From Phoenix dactylifera (lineage: Eukaryota; Streptophyta; Magnoliopsida; Arecales; Arecaceae), in the NCBI RefSeq assembly GCF_009389715.1, contig NC_052399.1, positions 9,364,585 to 9,428,584 of the forward strand: DNA of 64,000 bases, written 5' to 3'. The position numbers and the translations under genes are program-made. Under the pieces are notes generated by a model. The model was given only the letters and a program-made list of their open reading frames with translations. It had not been told where the DNA came from and did no database searches. Shown here piece after piece: positions 12,066-24,983 of the stretch. The first letter of the stretch is position 1, and the number at the start of each line of letters is the position of its first letter.

Positions 12066-12569
12066 TGTAAAAGGGCACACTATGCAGAGTATATCGACCG
12101 TATTGGCCAAAGATCTAGAACAAACACCAAACAAAAAAAAATTAAAAAGAGATGCTAGAAGAAAACTAATTAGGAGAGAGAAAAAATATATAATTAAAAA
12201 AAATGAGCCACACAAAAAGGCTCTTTCTCACTCCTTACCCAGAAGAACAACTCTCGGTCTCTCCTTCTCTCTCTTTTCTCACGCCACACTAAAGGAGACA
12301 CCAACGGTCCTTTAAGTAGAGCATCAATGGGTGGGATGTTTGATTTCTACTCAAATTCAACATCCACTAAAAAATAAAACTTGATCACTACTAAAGATAA
12401 GAATTACTATTACCCACTAAAAGATAAGACATGATCACTACTATAGAATAAGGATAACTATCACCCACTAAAAAATAAGACTTGATAACTACTAAAACAT
12501 AAGTATTCTAGTAGAATAAAACTAAGAATAGAATCCTCGTATAAGTAGAATAAGCAATGTTTCTCAACA
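12066..12569 (-). repeat. 5' LTR of the minus-strand Copia element
   Basis: A 504-base LTR beginning TGTTGAGAAAC and ending TTTTACA on the minus strand, with canonical TG and CA ends. It is paired with the truncated copy at 7505-7832. Confidence 0.85.
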
Positions 12570-13834
12570 CATGTTTGAGTGTGGGGTTTGAATATGGTAT
12601 ACAAGTTGGTGTAAATACGTAATAGGATACTGTGGCCAGTTAGCATCCTGTGTAGGAGGTGGAAAGATGAGATTTGGTCTCTTGGAATTCATGAACCTCA
12701 ATTTATTATATATCCTTGTATAGTGTCTTGATATGGTTCTTGAATTTGAGTATCTCTTGGCCTTCATCTTACAAGTGAAGCATGCTAAAAAATCTAGTGT
12801 GGCTCAAAGGAGAAAACCAATTGCTTATAGATATTATTTTCTTATATACGGGGAGGCTCTGAAGATTAAATTTTTTTTGGCATACTCTCAAGTACGTGTT
12901 TCATGAAATATGATATCGAATTTATGGATACATAAATAAGTATTTATCTAACAAATTTGTAAAAATAGCTAACAATTATAATATCTATTGTAACTACATC
13001 AAGAACAAATGAATATTAGTAAATAATTTTTGTATTAACGTTGCATGATGCGTATGCCTATCAGTCTACAATCATTATGGTAGAATTTGATATTTAATTT
13101 GTATATAAAATTGCTTGGTGTGACGAGAGAGCGTTCATCAGTCATCCATAGTTGGACTGCATGAAGTTATGCAACGCACCATGTAATTCTCCCACCTAAC
13201 ATCTTTGGTAGAAGCTTGGCATTAAGTCCATTAGTGAAACTTTTTCAAAACACAAAAAAAAAAAAAAAAAAAACAGAAAGAAAGAAAGAAAGGCAAACGC
13301 GAGAGGGTGCGTAAACCAAATCTAAACCGTAGACTGCTGTCGGGTTACCAGATTCATTGAACCTGGACGTTTTTTTTGTATGACCTTTTTCCTCGCTCCG
13401 AGATTCTTGCATGTGTTCCAGATCGTTCGTGGCCGCTCTGTGTGGGATTCCAACTTAAAAATGGTTTCGTATCGCATCAAGATAACCCAAAATTGTAACG
13501 CCAGCTGGTGCGTTGAATTATCATTGATCCATTTAACGTTTTTACCTAATATAGGAGTCTTCCATTCAATCCTTTTTATCTTAAAGAGAAGGGCTCTTCC
13601 CCTCCACATTTACCTTCTCTTTATTTTTTGGGTACAAACACATTTACCTTCTCAATTTCATAGTTTTAGAGGGGTTTTCTTTGCTCGCGTCCTCACTCTT
13701 GACTCTTGGGGGGATTCTTAGGAAGAAACGAGGAGGATTAAAAAAGGAGCGAAAGATAATAAATTTGGTGGTGGGGCAGCCAAGTTGTTTAGCGGGCCAT
13801 GGTCAAAGGTTCCTGTTTGCGGCTTTTGCTTGGC
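12570..13834. other. Spacer and upstream region of SULTR1
   Basis: No gene is supportable. A poly-A stretch followed by (GAAA)n lies near 13252-13293. The last 500 bases before the TATA box should hold the SULTR1 promoter. I saw no clear copy of a named sulfur-response element. Confidence 0.5.
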
Positions 13835-13845
13835 TTTATAAAAGG
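13835..13845 (+). promoter_or_regulatory. Predicted TATA box of SULTR1
   Basis: TTTATAAAAGG is a strong TATA match. Transcription would start about 30 bases downstream (near 13870) in pyrimidine-rich sequence. A 5'UTR exon would then run to about 13993 and a long leader intron to the acceptor TTTTTTCAG at 15550, 54 bases before the start codon. Predicted, not proven. Confidence 0.5.
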
Positions 13846-15604
13846 TGAGCTTTTTCGTTCTCTCCTAAAATCTCTTTTTAGGTTCTTCCTCTGCCTCCCC
13901 TGTTTTATTCCCTATATATTCTACAAAAAAGGATTGAAAGAGGACAAAAGACTGGGCTCTTTGGATGTTGCAATGATGTGGTCGCTTTCGTAGGTTTGGA
14001 AATTGGGGATGATACGTGATTCAAATTAAATTTTTTATTTTCTTTAATTTATAGGAATTCAGTTTGGAGTCTTTTGATTGATCCAGATTGCTGCGTTTTG
14101 GTGAGATTTATAATGGGTGATGGTGGAATTTTATTTTGAATTTTGGGATTTTCGCAACAGTAATGAAAAATAACCCTTTTTTATTAGGAAAATTGATCTT
14201 TGTTTCTTTTCTCAAAGAAAAAAAAGGAAGGGAGACAAAAGTCATTTTATTTTTCTTTTTTTTTTTATTTTGACGAACATTTTATTTTTCAAATACACCT
14301 TTTCCCTTTTCTGGGGGAATCATTGATCTGTCATTGAAGTTTTGTAGCATATTTTTTGTTTTATACCCTGCTTTTTCTTCTTTGTAACTAAAAGTCTTCA
14401 TTTGGGAGTAGGATCTAAGAGTAACAGATAATTTAGAAATGAAAATATATAGAAACGAAACTGTGGGGGAGCATCTATATGCAAAATGATGCAACTTATT
14501 TGAGAAAGAAAAAAAAAAATCCACTGATAGATTCTATGACCCTTTTCAAATCATACTAAGCTTGATCAAGCTTATGTTTATCTATTTGTAGGATAAACTT
14601 TACGCGTGCATAGTTGTCTTTGATTACGGTAAACATCCTATGTGCTTGGATTATGCAAGCATCATCTACTTTTCCTTCTGATAGCTATGAAAGAACCAAA
14701 TAGCAATTGTAAGTGTTCAATGGATAGATAGGGGGAAACAGGTATTCATATATTTTATTTAGTAGTATTAGCAACCATTTTGCAATTTGATGGGGAGCAA
14801 ATTATCAGAACCATGAATGGTGTCTTTCCTGGTGGCGTTATGCATTTAATGGAAGTTTTATGCCCTTTCACTTTGTGAAAGCATCGCAATCAGAGAAGTC
14901 TTGTCTCATGATTCCCTCCCTATATATGATTCCTAGCCCACTCTCATCGATCGAAATTGCATATTTTGAATTAGAAAAGAAATAAGGAATATAGAGTAAT
15001 CAATAATTACTTCCAAGCCGACACCCTATTAATGATTGCTTATTGCATTTCTACTCTTTTCTGCGGGGAAATGGTTGTCTATTACATTATGAGCCCCAGT
15101 GTCACACCTTGTTTAGGAGAAGTATGAGAAGAAAATTAGCCAAAGTCTAATCTTTGATTATTTTTTTCTATTGCTTTCTGTATCTTGAATGTGGTATATA
15201 TGCAATCTAGGTTCTTGACTTGTAGCTATATCTCACTCACCTTGAAGTCTGACCTGGAATTGTAATAGTGGTCTATGTGAATTACATTTTGTAGTTCTAT
15301 ATTTCACTTGCTTACTTCTCAAACATAAACATTTATGAAAACGGCTGTACTGTTTGATTGGAATAGGGTATCTGAATGGCATTCTGCATTGTATATTATG
15401 ACTGATTATCTTTTTTGCTGGTCTCCCTTGGAAGTTTGTATTTAGTGCAACAGAAAATATGATAGAAACAAAGGCTGGATTATTGTGCTTTGAATGGTAT
15501 TTGTTTGTATGCAACTACTCCATTTATTCTAGCCATTCTTGTTTTTTCAGATTAAAACTTGACACCCTGATACTGCATTCTTGTTTCCCTCGACAAACAA
15601 GTTC

Positions 15605-18600
15605 ATGATGGGTCACTCCATTTCTGATGGATTTGGAAATAAGGAATTGGATGCGGCCAGCCTTCCCTCCTCACAAGGCCAGAGAGAGAATCCACACTCT
15701 ATCTACAAGGTTGGATTCCCCCCTCGGAGGAATTTCTTTAGAGAGTTCAAAGATACTTTGAAGGAAACATTGTTTGCGGATGACCCTTTACACCCTTACA
15801 AGGATCAAACCAGATCAAGGAAGCTCATACTAGGCCTGCAATTTATTTTTCCAATACTTGAGTGGGGAAGAGACTACAACTTTAGTAAGCTCAAAGGAGA
15901 TATTATTGCTGGACTGACGATTGCAAGTCTCTGCATCCCTCAAGTAACCATCTTCACACATAATAATATGGTATGGTATTTATGAGCACTTGGTAGTAGA
16001 TTAGTTTTTTAACATGAGATTTGTCTCCTAACTAGGACATTGGATATGCAAAGCTTGCAAACATGGACCCACAATATGGGCTCTGTAAGTACTACGAGTA
16101 CTGTTTTACTTCATGATAACTTTTAGTTTGTTATGCAAAACCTTTGAGATGGGTTTCTTTCTTTCTGATTGTTGCAGACTCCAGTTTCGTTCCCCCACTG
16201 GTTTATGCAGTAATGGGTAGCTCAAGGGATATGGCTATTGGACCAGTGGCAGTCGTGTCTCTCTTGCTCGGTACTCTTCTTCAGAATGAGTTTGATCCTG
16301 TGACAGAAAAGGAGGAATACATCCGGCTTGCATTCACAGCAACCTTTTTTTGTGGTATCACTCAAGCAGCATTGGGATTCTTCAGGTAAGAATTAACCCT
16401 CTTGTTAATGCCTGTTATGCCTTCCTACTCTAGTTTCATTATCAATTATATTTGCAACTCCTACTCATTTCACATGACTACATTTTCAGATTAGGCTTCC
16501 TCATTGAATTCCTGTCTCACGCTGCCATTGTTGGATTCATGGGTGGAGCAGCCATTACAATTGCTCTTCAACAGCTAAAAGGATTTCTTGGTATAAAAAA
16601 TTTTACCAAGAATTCTGACATAATTTCTGTTATGAAGTCTGTGTGGGGCTCTGCTTCCCATGGGGTAAGAAATCTATTGCTCTCCTTTTTGCTCAGATAA
16701 AGATTTACTTGTTTTTGCTGTGGTGGTATTGATAGTCTTCAATGAAATTTACCCTTTCGCAGTGGAACTGGCAGACAATACTGATAGGGTCAACCTTCCT
16801 GGCATTCCTTCTGTGTGCTAAGTACATCGTAAGAATCTAGTTTCATTTCATTTAAATAGCTTGAAAGAAAATTGGATCACTTAGTAATGTTACTTCTGCT
16901 GGGATTCTTATGGGTTTGAGATCAACAGGGAAAGAAGAAAAGGAGACTTTTCTGGGTTCCTGCAATTGCTCCATTGATCTCTGTTGTTCTATCCACCTTT
17001 TTTGTGTACATAACACATGCTGAGAAGCATGGTGTTCAGATTGTAAGTTCTTAGCTCTGTGATATTCATTCATGAGAAGCTATATAGTCATTTTTCTCGT
17101 TGGGTTTCCATGGCTGAAACTAACTGAAATACTAATGCATGAAAGGTGAAACACATAGAGAAAGGCATCAACACATCATCTGTTAATAAAATTTATCTGA
17201 CTGGTTCGTATGCCACCAAAGGTTTCAGAATTGGACTGGTAGCTGGAATGGTAGCTTTGACGGTATGCTAGTCATAAACCTTGATCACCAGCCAGGAGTG
17301 AAATATGTTTGTCTTACTTGCACTAAAATTCTGCGGACTTATCAGGAAGCTATAGCAATTGGGAGAACATTTGCTGCTGCCAAGGACTATCAGTTGGATG
17401 GAAACAAAGAAATGGTAGCTCTGGGAACTATGAACGTCATTGGTTCAATGACTTCTTGCTATGTTGCCACAGGTAAACATATCTGATTTACTTTGGAAAC
17501 AGACATGGAGTTGATAATCACGAAAGCAAATTGCTGAGATTAGTGATTAAAAAAAATTATGGTTTCATATGCAGGATCTTTTTCAAGATCAGCGGTAAAT
17601 TCCATGACTGGCTGCCAAACAGCAGTCTCCAATATGGTTATGTCAGCAGTAGTACTTCTAACCTTGGAACTAATCACACCTCTCTTCAAATACACCCCGA
17701 ATGCCATCCTTGCGTCTATCATCATATCAGCCGTGGTTGGCCTAATTGACTATGAAGCTGCATTTCTCATCTGGAAAGTTGATAGATTAGATTTTGTTGC
17801 CTGCATGGGAGCTTTCCTTGGTGTGATCTTTGTATCAGTTGAGATTGGCCTGTTAATTGCTGTAAGAATCTGGCCACCCTTTTGAATATTTGAATATTCA
17901 CTGGACAGACTTTCCCATTGGAATCTAAATGCAGTTTCATGAATTTTCTCCCTAAATAGGTCTCAATATCACTCGCTAAGATCCTTCTGCAAGTAACAAG
18001 GCCAAGAACAGCTTTACTTGGGAATCTTCCAAGAACTTCAATATATAGGAACATCGAACAATATCCTGAGGCTACCAAAGTTCCAGGAGTTCTGATTGTG
18101 AGAGTTGATTCTGCCATCTACTTCACCAACTCCAATTATGTCAAGGAGAGGTAATGACTTATTTTACCATCTTGATAAATTTGATCCTTTTGGTTCTAGT
18201 TTTTAATATTCAGGGGCTCCTAGTTGCTAATTTTATATCCATGAAACATATATCCATGATAAAAATGAGGCTAGATATGCATGTTGAGATTTTACCCGGG
18301 CTTCAATAACACGCCCAGAGATTAGGGGTTGTTAGGAACCCTGCAGCTCAACCTGCCTGCAGGTAAAGTTGCAAGGGAGGCCCATCATGCATGTTTGGAG
18401 GTCTGCAGCTAAGGACTGAAGCAGCTCTGGCCCAGAAAACCTGCTTCTCTTTTTCAGAGATAGTTGCATACTGTAGATTGAATTATACATCATTATACAT
18501 GTATGCACTCAGAGAAAGCTCCAGACAACTGAAATTTTTAAGAATGCTGCCCCCGAGCTATATCATCCAATTCTTTATTCTAAATCTCCATTAATTGGAG

Positions 18601-20081
18601 CAATCCAGAAAAATAACTCAATATTTACATAAGGATTTGTTGAGAAGTTTAGAAAAGCATCTAAGAAAAACTGTAACTTCCTGGTGTTGCCTCCCTTGGT
18701 ACCGTTGTTCCTCCTGATGTTTCAGTTATGCTCTTCCAAGATAGATCTAGAATCTGAATTAAAAATGCCAACAGTGATTCATTTCATCCATACTGGTTTT
18801 CTAGCTCCGAAGAGATCCTTTACACAATTCCATCGATCATGCCAGTCATTTTTGTCTGTTCATCATTATTTCTCTTATATTTTAACCATCGTATTTCAAC
18901 GGATTCCCCATTTCTTCTGTATAGCTTGAATTTTTAGGATTTGGATGCTCGAAACTTATCCATGCAAAGGCTAAATTTCACACGAGAACTTGATGAAGAA
19001 TTCCATTGCAACAAATAAGAAGAAAAGAGTACACAGATGATTCTCGTGAATTCACTAAGGATACTGAAATTTTAAGTAACATCAGGTGCTTCCTCTATTT
19101 TTTCCTACCCTTCTTTTAGGATGTGCTTGGATCTGCATAGAACCTGAAACCTACCCATTACCAATGATTGAATAATATGATGTAGTGGCTCATGGTCATT
19201 TATGAACTAATGAACAAGAGTGTTAAGGCTATCTCCAAGACATACCTTGCAGCTGCCTCTCTGTGAAAAGTTACTGTTTCTATTTTGTTTCCTTAAACTT
19301 TAACACTGATTGTATCCTTTGATACTCTCACTTTCTTGAAAATTCCTAGACAAATCGAAATCAGCTCTCCCTCACCTCTTGAAACTACCTTCAATTGTTA
19401 TATCATAATTTTAGCTCCTTCGCTCACCACAGTTGAGGGTTATCAATCTTCAGAAATTTCAACCAGACTGCATCAACCCACTAATGAACTAAAAGTAGAG
19501 ATTCGGCCATAACAGCACTGCAGAAAACTTACGACAAGTCATCTCCTGTTTCAGGATCCTAAGATGGTTGAGAGACGAAGAAGAACAACTTGAAGCAAAA
19601 CAACTACCAAGGATCGATTTCTTGATTGTCGACATGTCACGTAAGAGATCTCACACCTTGTTTCCCTACTCCTATACTGATCTTCCAAATTCATGCAGAC
19701 CTCATGCATGCTAGTCGTCAACATTCACTACTTGACGTTCTTTGCAGCGGTGACTGACATTGACACCAGCGGTGTCCATGCCTTCGAAGACTTGCACAAG
19801 AGTCTTCAAAAGCGCAGCGTTCAGGTTAGAACAAAACTTTGGTACATACCATACTACTATATCTCAAATAATGGCAAACATTAGTAAAGGGATGAGGTCT
19901 GAAGCATGGCTTACAAGTCTTAGTATGTTTCTTTCAGCTTGTTCTTGCCAATCCTGGTCCCATTGTGATCGACAAGCTCCACTTGGCCAAGTTCACAGAG
20001 CTCATAGGCCATGACATGATCTTCTTGACAGTTGGAGCGGCTGTGATGACTTGTGTTCCAAAGGCAAGGGAAGATGTATGA
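15605..20081 (+). CDS. SULTR1: High-affinity-type sulfate transporter, SULTR group 1
   Basis: This gene encodes a plasma-membrane proton/sulfate symporter of the SLC26/SulP family. Thirteen in-frame coding exons (15605-15943, 16036-16084, 16178-16385, 16490-16664, 16763-16828, 16929-17042, 17146-17262, 17346-17472, 17575-17861, 17960-18150, 19555-19640, 19748-19824, 19938-20081) give 659 residues, the usual SULTR1 length. The N-terminus carries [10 protein letters not shown] and [11 protein letters not shown], then the signature [60 protein letters not shown] and [18 protein letters not shown]. About ten to twelve membrane segments are followed by a C-terminal STAS domain (about 525-650) with [18 protein letters not shown]; its TDIDTSG carries the conserved threonine-type site. 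DIGYAKLAN and LQLDGN-type wording favours group 1 over groups 2 and 3. The start is ATG 15605 (a second ATG follows at 15608). A 1.4-kb intron splits off the STAS exons. Group-1 members usually take up sulfate in roots and respond to sulfur supply; that is family knowledge. The gene appears intact. Confidence 0.93.
18151..19554 (+). other. Large SULTR1 intron
   Basis: A 1404-base intron between the last membrane exon and the STAS exons, with GT and CAG borders in phase. All other introns in the gene are about 65-300 bases. It carries no obvious insertion with terminal repeats. Confidence 0.8.
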
Positions 20082-20369
20082 AGGAAGGAGAAACCTAGTT
20101 ATCTTAGGATCAAACTACTGAATTAGCTACATAAGTGAGAAAATTGCTCACTTGGAATGAATTCTGAGAATGAGTGCAGTAGCTCCTGTCGAAGGATTAG
20201 TCCAAGAGCTCTATAACAGGAGGTGGAGGGTAAAGGCGAGGGTGATGTTATCGTGGACACCTCAATTACTGAGTGGGGTAGTTTGCCTGTTTGGATCGTT
20301 CACTTACTAAAGTTGCGGGTTGATTTGGAACTGTGGTTTTGTGGATAAGATTGGAGATGAAAGTCCAAA

Positions 20370-20370
<1 letters not shown>

Positions 20371-20405
<35 letters not shown>
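20371..20405. repeat. (CT)n(CA)n microsatellite
   Basis: A compound dinucleotide repeat about 290 bases after the SULTR1 stop codon. It may lie in the 3'UTR or just beyond it. Confidence 0.9.
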
Positions 20406-22150
20406 TCACGCTTGCACAAACTTAGTATCTTTATATGAATTACATATAATCTAACCTTGAATGGTTAAAGTTTGTAATATCTTCTTTTGATAACCCTCAA
20501 AGACTAAAGTTTATAATCTCAAGTAATTCATAAAAAAATGAAATATACTAAATATTATTTATTTCCTTTCAATGTTCATTTAGAAAACCAGTATAAGAAA
20601 AAGGGTACTCGTCGTTGCTAAACCATGATCTATACCTTAAATTCTAGATTTGAATGGTCGGTTATTTCTATACCAAAAGAAATGGCCGGTTATTTATTTA
20701 CATTCCAAGATCCGATATCATGTCCTAGAACAATTCTTCAAAGTGCATGCCATTGGATATTTCCAATCTTCTTGTATTGTGGAGCCTTGCTGTCCAAAGC
20801 TTTGCGTTTTCATACATTCTATATGCCATTACATTGCATACTTGGAGTCCACAGTCCTTTATATCTCAAGTGCTCTATTTATTTTGGAACACCCACCCGG
20901 GCTCCATTTGCTTCATATGTTTCTAATTATATGATGTTTTCGAAGTAAACACCTTTCATTTGTCCTCCTGAGGATCTTTGTTTGGTTTTGCATCGAATAG
21001 ATCAAAGTTTGATGCAAAAATTTCCATAGAAATGCATTGAAAGAGCAATTCCAATATACCATTTCATGCAGCGTTGGCCAATCGAGCATGGGGGAAGGGA
21101 CCTCTTTGTATGGTTCCAGCCCTTCCTGGGGGTTGGAGTGATCAGGGAGGCCCGCAGAGTAACGGCTCTTTGCTCCCACCTTGATGTCTGCTCTCCTAAA
21201 AGTGATGAGTGCATCTGAATGTTTATCAAGATCGCCGAGGACCGATCAGACGCTGCAGGACTTGGATCCAGCCATGCACAAGAATGATAACTAGCAGTTG
21301 GTTATGTGTGGATAAGTCAGCTTAATGAATTAAAGCTTCGGTCGAGACACCATGCAGCAATGAAGAAAACAAGTGCTAGTAAAGATTGAGAATAAATGAA
21401 GGAGCATCTTTATTCCTTACCCTTTTTTTTAATCCTTTAATTTGTTTGCCATTAGAAAGTGATGGGGAAAAATATTCGACATCTTAAACTCGAATTAGAC
21501 TGATCTCTTTCACTTAGGTTTATACCGTGGTGAACAACTTCGGTGAAAATCAAGGAGCCAATCTATACATGCTAATAAAGACCGGCAATTATGGCAATAT
21601 CGTTACTTAGCAATTCAAAGCAAGTCGCGCCAAATCAGATAACGGATCAATTGACTACTTTATATAAAGGAATTGTTCGAGGTTATAAGGTAAGCTCATT
21701 CAGAAACTTTATTCTGTACAAATTTCTTCTTTCCATACCATTTTGACTTAAGCATCAGAACATCCCGCCAAAAATTTTTCGGTGAGCGGATTTTTTGTAG
21801 GTCATCTCTGGATGAGACTAGTTCTTCCACACCTCGGTTCATGTTGTGACCCGAAAAAAAAAAGAAAAAAGAAAAAAAAAAGAAAGAAAGAATTGTGGCC
21901 ATCCATTCTTCATCTCTCTTAATTCCAGTGGTACATTTAAATACAAATCACAATAAGATAGAAGAAATAAAATGACAACGTTTGACTTCCTTTCTGTTCA
22001 TTTTAATTTAAAAATTAACTCTTTGGAATACGTTAAGAGGAAGAAGAGAGAGTCGAAAGAATAAGCGAAACTTGTGATTTTTAGAGAGAGTGACAGGCAG
22101 TAGCAGGAATGAAACTCCATATGACGGATATTTCTTTAAATTTAGCCATT

Positions 22151-22459
22151 TCACAACTTTTTTCTCTTATTTTTTTGCTCTTTTTCCTTCCTGAGCTTCT
22201 CTTTTCTCTTCTTCTCCTTCTCCATCTTCCTCTTCTTTTCCTCTCGTTCTTGTTTCCTCCTCTCTCGTTCTTTCTCCTCCGTCTTCCTCTTTTCTTCCTT
22301 CTCCTTTCTCTCCTTCTCCTCCCTTCTTTTCCTCTCCTTCTCCTTTGACTTCCTTGCCTCTTCCTTCTTTGCTTGCTTCCGCTCCTTCTCTTTCCTTCTT
22401 CTCTTTGCCTCCTCCTCCTTCGATGCCCCTGTGGGCTTTCTACCAATAGTGAAACACAT
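22151..22459 (-). other. Lys/Glu/Arg-rich open frame in a CTT/TCC-rich tract
   Basis: The minus-strand frame of 102 codons starts MCFTIGRKPTGASKEEEAKR and then runs almost wholly in K, E and R until a stop. Such a pattern would form a single charged helix. However, the DNA is a polypurine/polypyrimidine tract and a second minus frame is similarly open and Arg-rich, so openness is expected by chance. No promoter, intron or homologous domain is visible. It could be the relic of a gene's charged exon; I do not claim that it is expressed. Confidence 0.3.
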
Positions 22460-24983
22460 CTCCTCTAAGAATTAACCACCTCTTCCGCGGAAGAGAGGCC
22501 ATATAGAAACCTAACTTTGTACCTTAGTTGTTGGTTATTTGTGCTTTTGCCGCATCTGTTTGAGGAGAAACCAAGGCGCCTGCCATGCTTCTACTGAAGG
22601 CCGGCCTTTGGGTAGTCTGTTATATTATCACATCGACAAAGGAGCAAAGACAACCATAATGTCTTGTACTTGGCAGTCACAAGCCAACCATCGCATCTGG
22701 GGACAAAGTTAAATTCTTTTTAGTTCCATGAGAATATGTTTCACTCTTCCATCATCTATCATCGTTCTTGTCATCGCGTCAACCAAGTTCCAATCTTAAT
22801 TAACCGTCCAAGCTTCTTCACGCTAACAAGATCATCCTTGTCTTTACAAATTAATATCGGAACCTATCATTTTCTTAAAACCTTGTTGTGCCATGGGAAC
22901 TCTTGCCATCTAATTCTCTGGTCTCCTTTTGCTCCATTCTCAAATCCTAATCTCAACCCTGCACCGTATAAAATATTCTGTTCAACATATTTAGAAATTA
23001 TCATTCGCATCACGAGAAGCAATAATAAAACTACCTAATATCAGCCTAGCCGGCCGTTAGCTATTATCAGAATATTGTTAAACTAACGGATATACTTAAC
23101 TGTCGAATCTGGAAAAGAATTTTTTTATTTTTAAAAATATCTTTCAATTTTTTTTATTTTAGAAACAATTTTAAAATTTTAGTTTACTAAAATTTTATTG
23201 TGCTTTTCCAAATGCTTCACTATATTCCAAAATATCTTTTTGCGACATCTCTCATATATTTTTCCTACAATAGATTGTTTCTTTTGAGAGAGAAAATAAT
23301 TAATAAATCCACTATATATCATGTTAATTGCTATTTATGTTCGTCGTGATAAAACATTAAACTTCTAATTGACTTTTGGAGTATAGTGATTGACGATCAA
23401 GCTAGTCGGTTTCCATGCATTCCACAGCTTACAGTGAATGTAACCAGGTGATTGATTGGGATACTCATTGTGTTACTGACCACAATGGCCAAATTAATTG
23501 TTAGGTCAAGGTTAGCCGGCCCACAGTGTTTGCTGTTACTTTAAATGGAAACTGATGCCATTGTCCAACATCAGAAGTGGAGAAAAACCTCTTCTGTCAC
23601 CTGCTCAAGTACCCTCCCATCAAAAAAAGATGTGATTCGGTGGTCCGACCTGAAATGCTACGCTTCAGCACAAGACTACCCGTTTTCCCAAAAGCTTTGC
23701 GAAGACCTTTACTACTTTACGACGACCGAGGACCGACCATAAGGGGGTTTATTACACAAGGCTCTTACAGAGGAAAAGCTTTATCCCAGAAGTATTTAGT
23801 GCTACAATCATTGGAGGAACAGTACCTAATTTTGAGGATGCTCTAGAATCTTTTCGATTACCCGTTCGAGAGTTACGATCTTTGGCTCTAAAACTGAATC
23901 ATTTTCTTATATCTAAGAAAAACTTTCAAATTAATAGAAAGGAAGCTTGATCTGAACATTAACTTGAGTAATATAAGCAATCTAGGTCTACTGGTATGAC
24001 TCTAGGAACATTTCCTTGTTGGCATTTCACAACAAATTAAGATGGTGATGGAAAAAATACATCCATGTACATTTATTCTTTTCAACTACTACGTCCCCAA
24101 GTACTAATAACTAATGAGCCATGACAACAATCATGAAACACTTCACTGATATTTCTCTATAGTCAGTTGCCAATGCTTGCTCAGATTAGTATACAATGAA
24201 GAGAAGCTGATGGGTAGGCAATTGTCTTCCCTTCCACCTGAGATAGAACACAGAATAACATCATGCCCTCTTCAGAGGCCTCGAAGAAACTATAAGAGTT
24301 GACACGGAGGTGAAGTACTCTCAGTGACATGAAGATTTTCCTCAGGTTCCACGTTCCCATTATTCTTTCAGAATTGTTATAAAGAATACAAAGAAATTTA
24401 TTCCCAAAGTATAAACCTGAATAGCATAAGCTCGTACGACACATCTTTTAATTTTTTTTAACATACATTAACCTTTACTCTTCTAAACACTCTATTTTCT
24501 GGCATGCATTTGATCACCATCTTTCTTCGGGCCTCCCAAACATCACCTCTTCCTTCTTTTCTATCTCCATTGGTGTTTCTTATCACCTGCTTTAGAACAC
24601 CCAGTGGTGTGGGGTGAGTGAATGCATAACAGCTATTGCCACAGTTCGTAATAAGGAGTGCTCCAAAAAAATTGGATTCCAGAAACACTTATTCATAAAT
24701 AATAAAAATTAACTCTTACAAATAACTGGAAGGTCCAGATGAATGCTAGTTTCCTGAAATAGTCTCTCGATAACAAATAACACACTACCAGTACGAAATA
24801 TCATACTGGTGATTGCCCTGATATATACACTTTCCGCAGAAGATAAATAGTGTTGCAAATGACTAGGAGCCTAGGTTGTTAAAGAGCAACAAGAACCTTA
24901 ATACTGTGGTGTGACGCTGGTGCCTTTCAAAATTTCACAGGGATGAGATCACTTTTTTTGTGATCGGAGCACCTGATTCAATA

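Larger units (their letters stand above)
7505..12569 (-). mobile_element. Ty1/Copia LTR retrotransposon, decayed, 3' LTR truncated
   Basis: Read on the minus strand the order is 5' LTR (12569-12066), tRNA-Met primer site (12065-12053), gag with a zinc knuckle of CX2CX4HX4C form (about 11175-11130), protease with an ILDSG-like centre (about 10950-10930), integrase (about 10480-9700), reverse transcriptase (about 9280-8420), RNase H (about 8400-7860), a purine tract (about 7845-7833) and a 3' LTR remnant (7832-7505). This gag-PR-IN-RT order defines Copia. Multiple stops and frameshifts break the polyprotein. The two LTR copies differ at many bases, so the insertion is old. The 3' LTR lacks the roughly 170 bases at its far end and joins directly to the NCED-like fragment. 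Confidence 0.9.
20082..24983. other. Convergent intergenic spacer between SULTR1 and ACC1
   Basis: Both 3'UTRs must lie here. I found no recognisable gene. It contains a (CT)n(CA)n microsatellite (20371-20405), an A/G-rich run near 21853-21892 and the CTT/TCC-rich block described separately (22150-22440). Open frames at 20625-20948, 22736-23038 and 23545-23846 have compositions and neighbours that do not suggest coding. Confidence 0.5.

Noticed and set aside
18391..18929. Open frames in the large SULTR1 intron
   Set aside because: No splice-compatible phase with the transporter and no recognisable domain.
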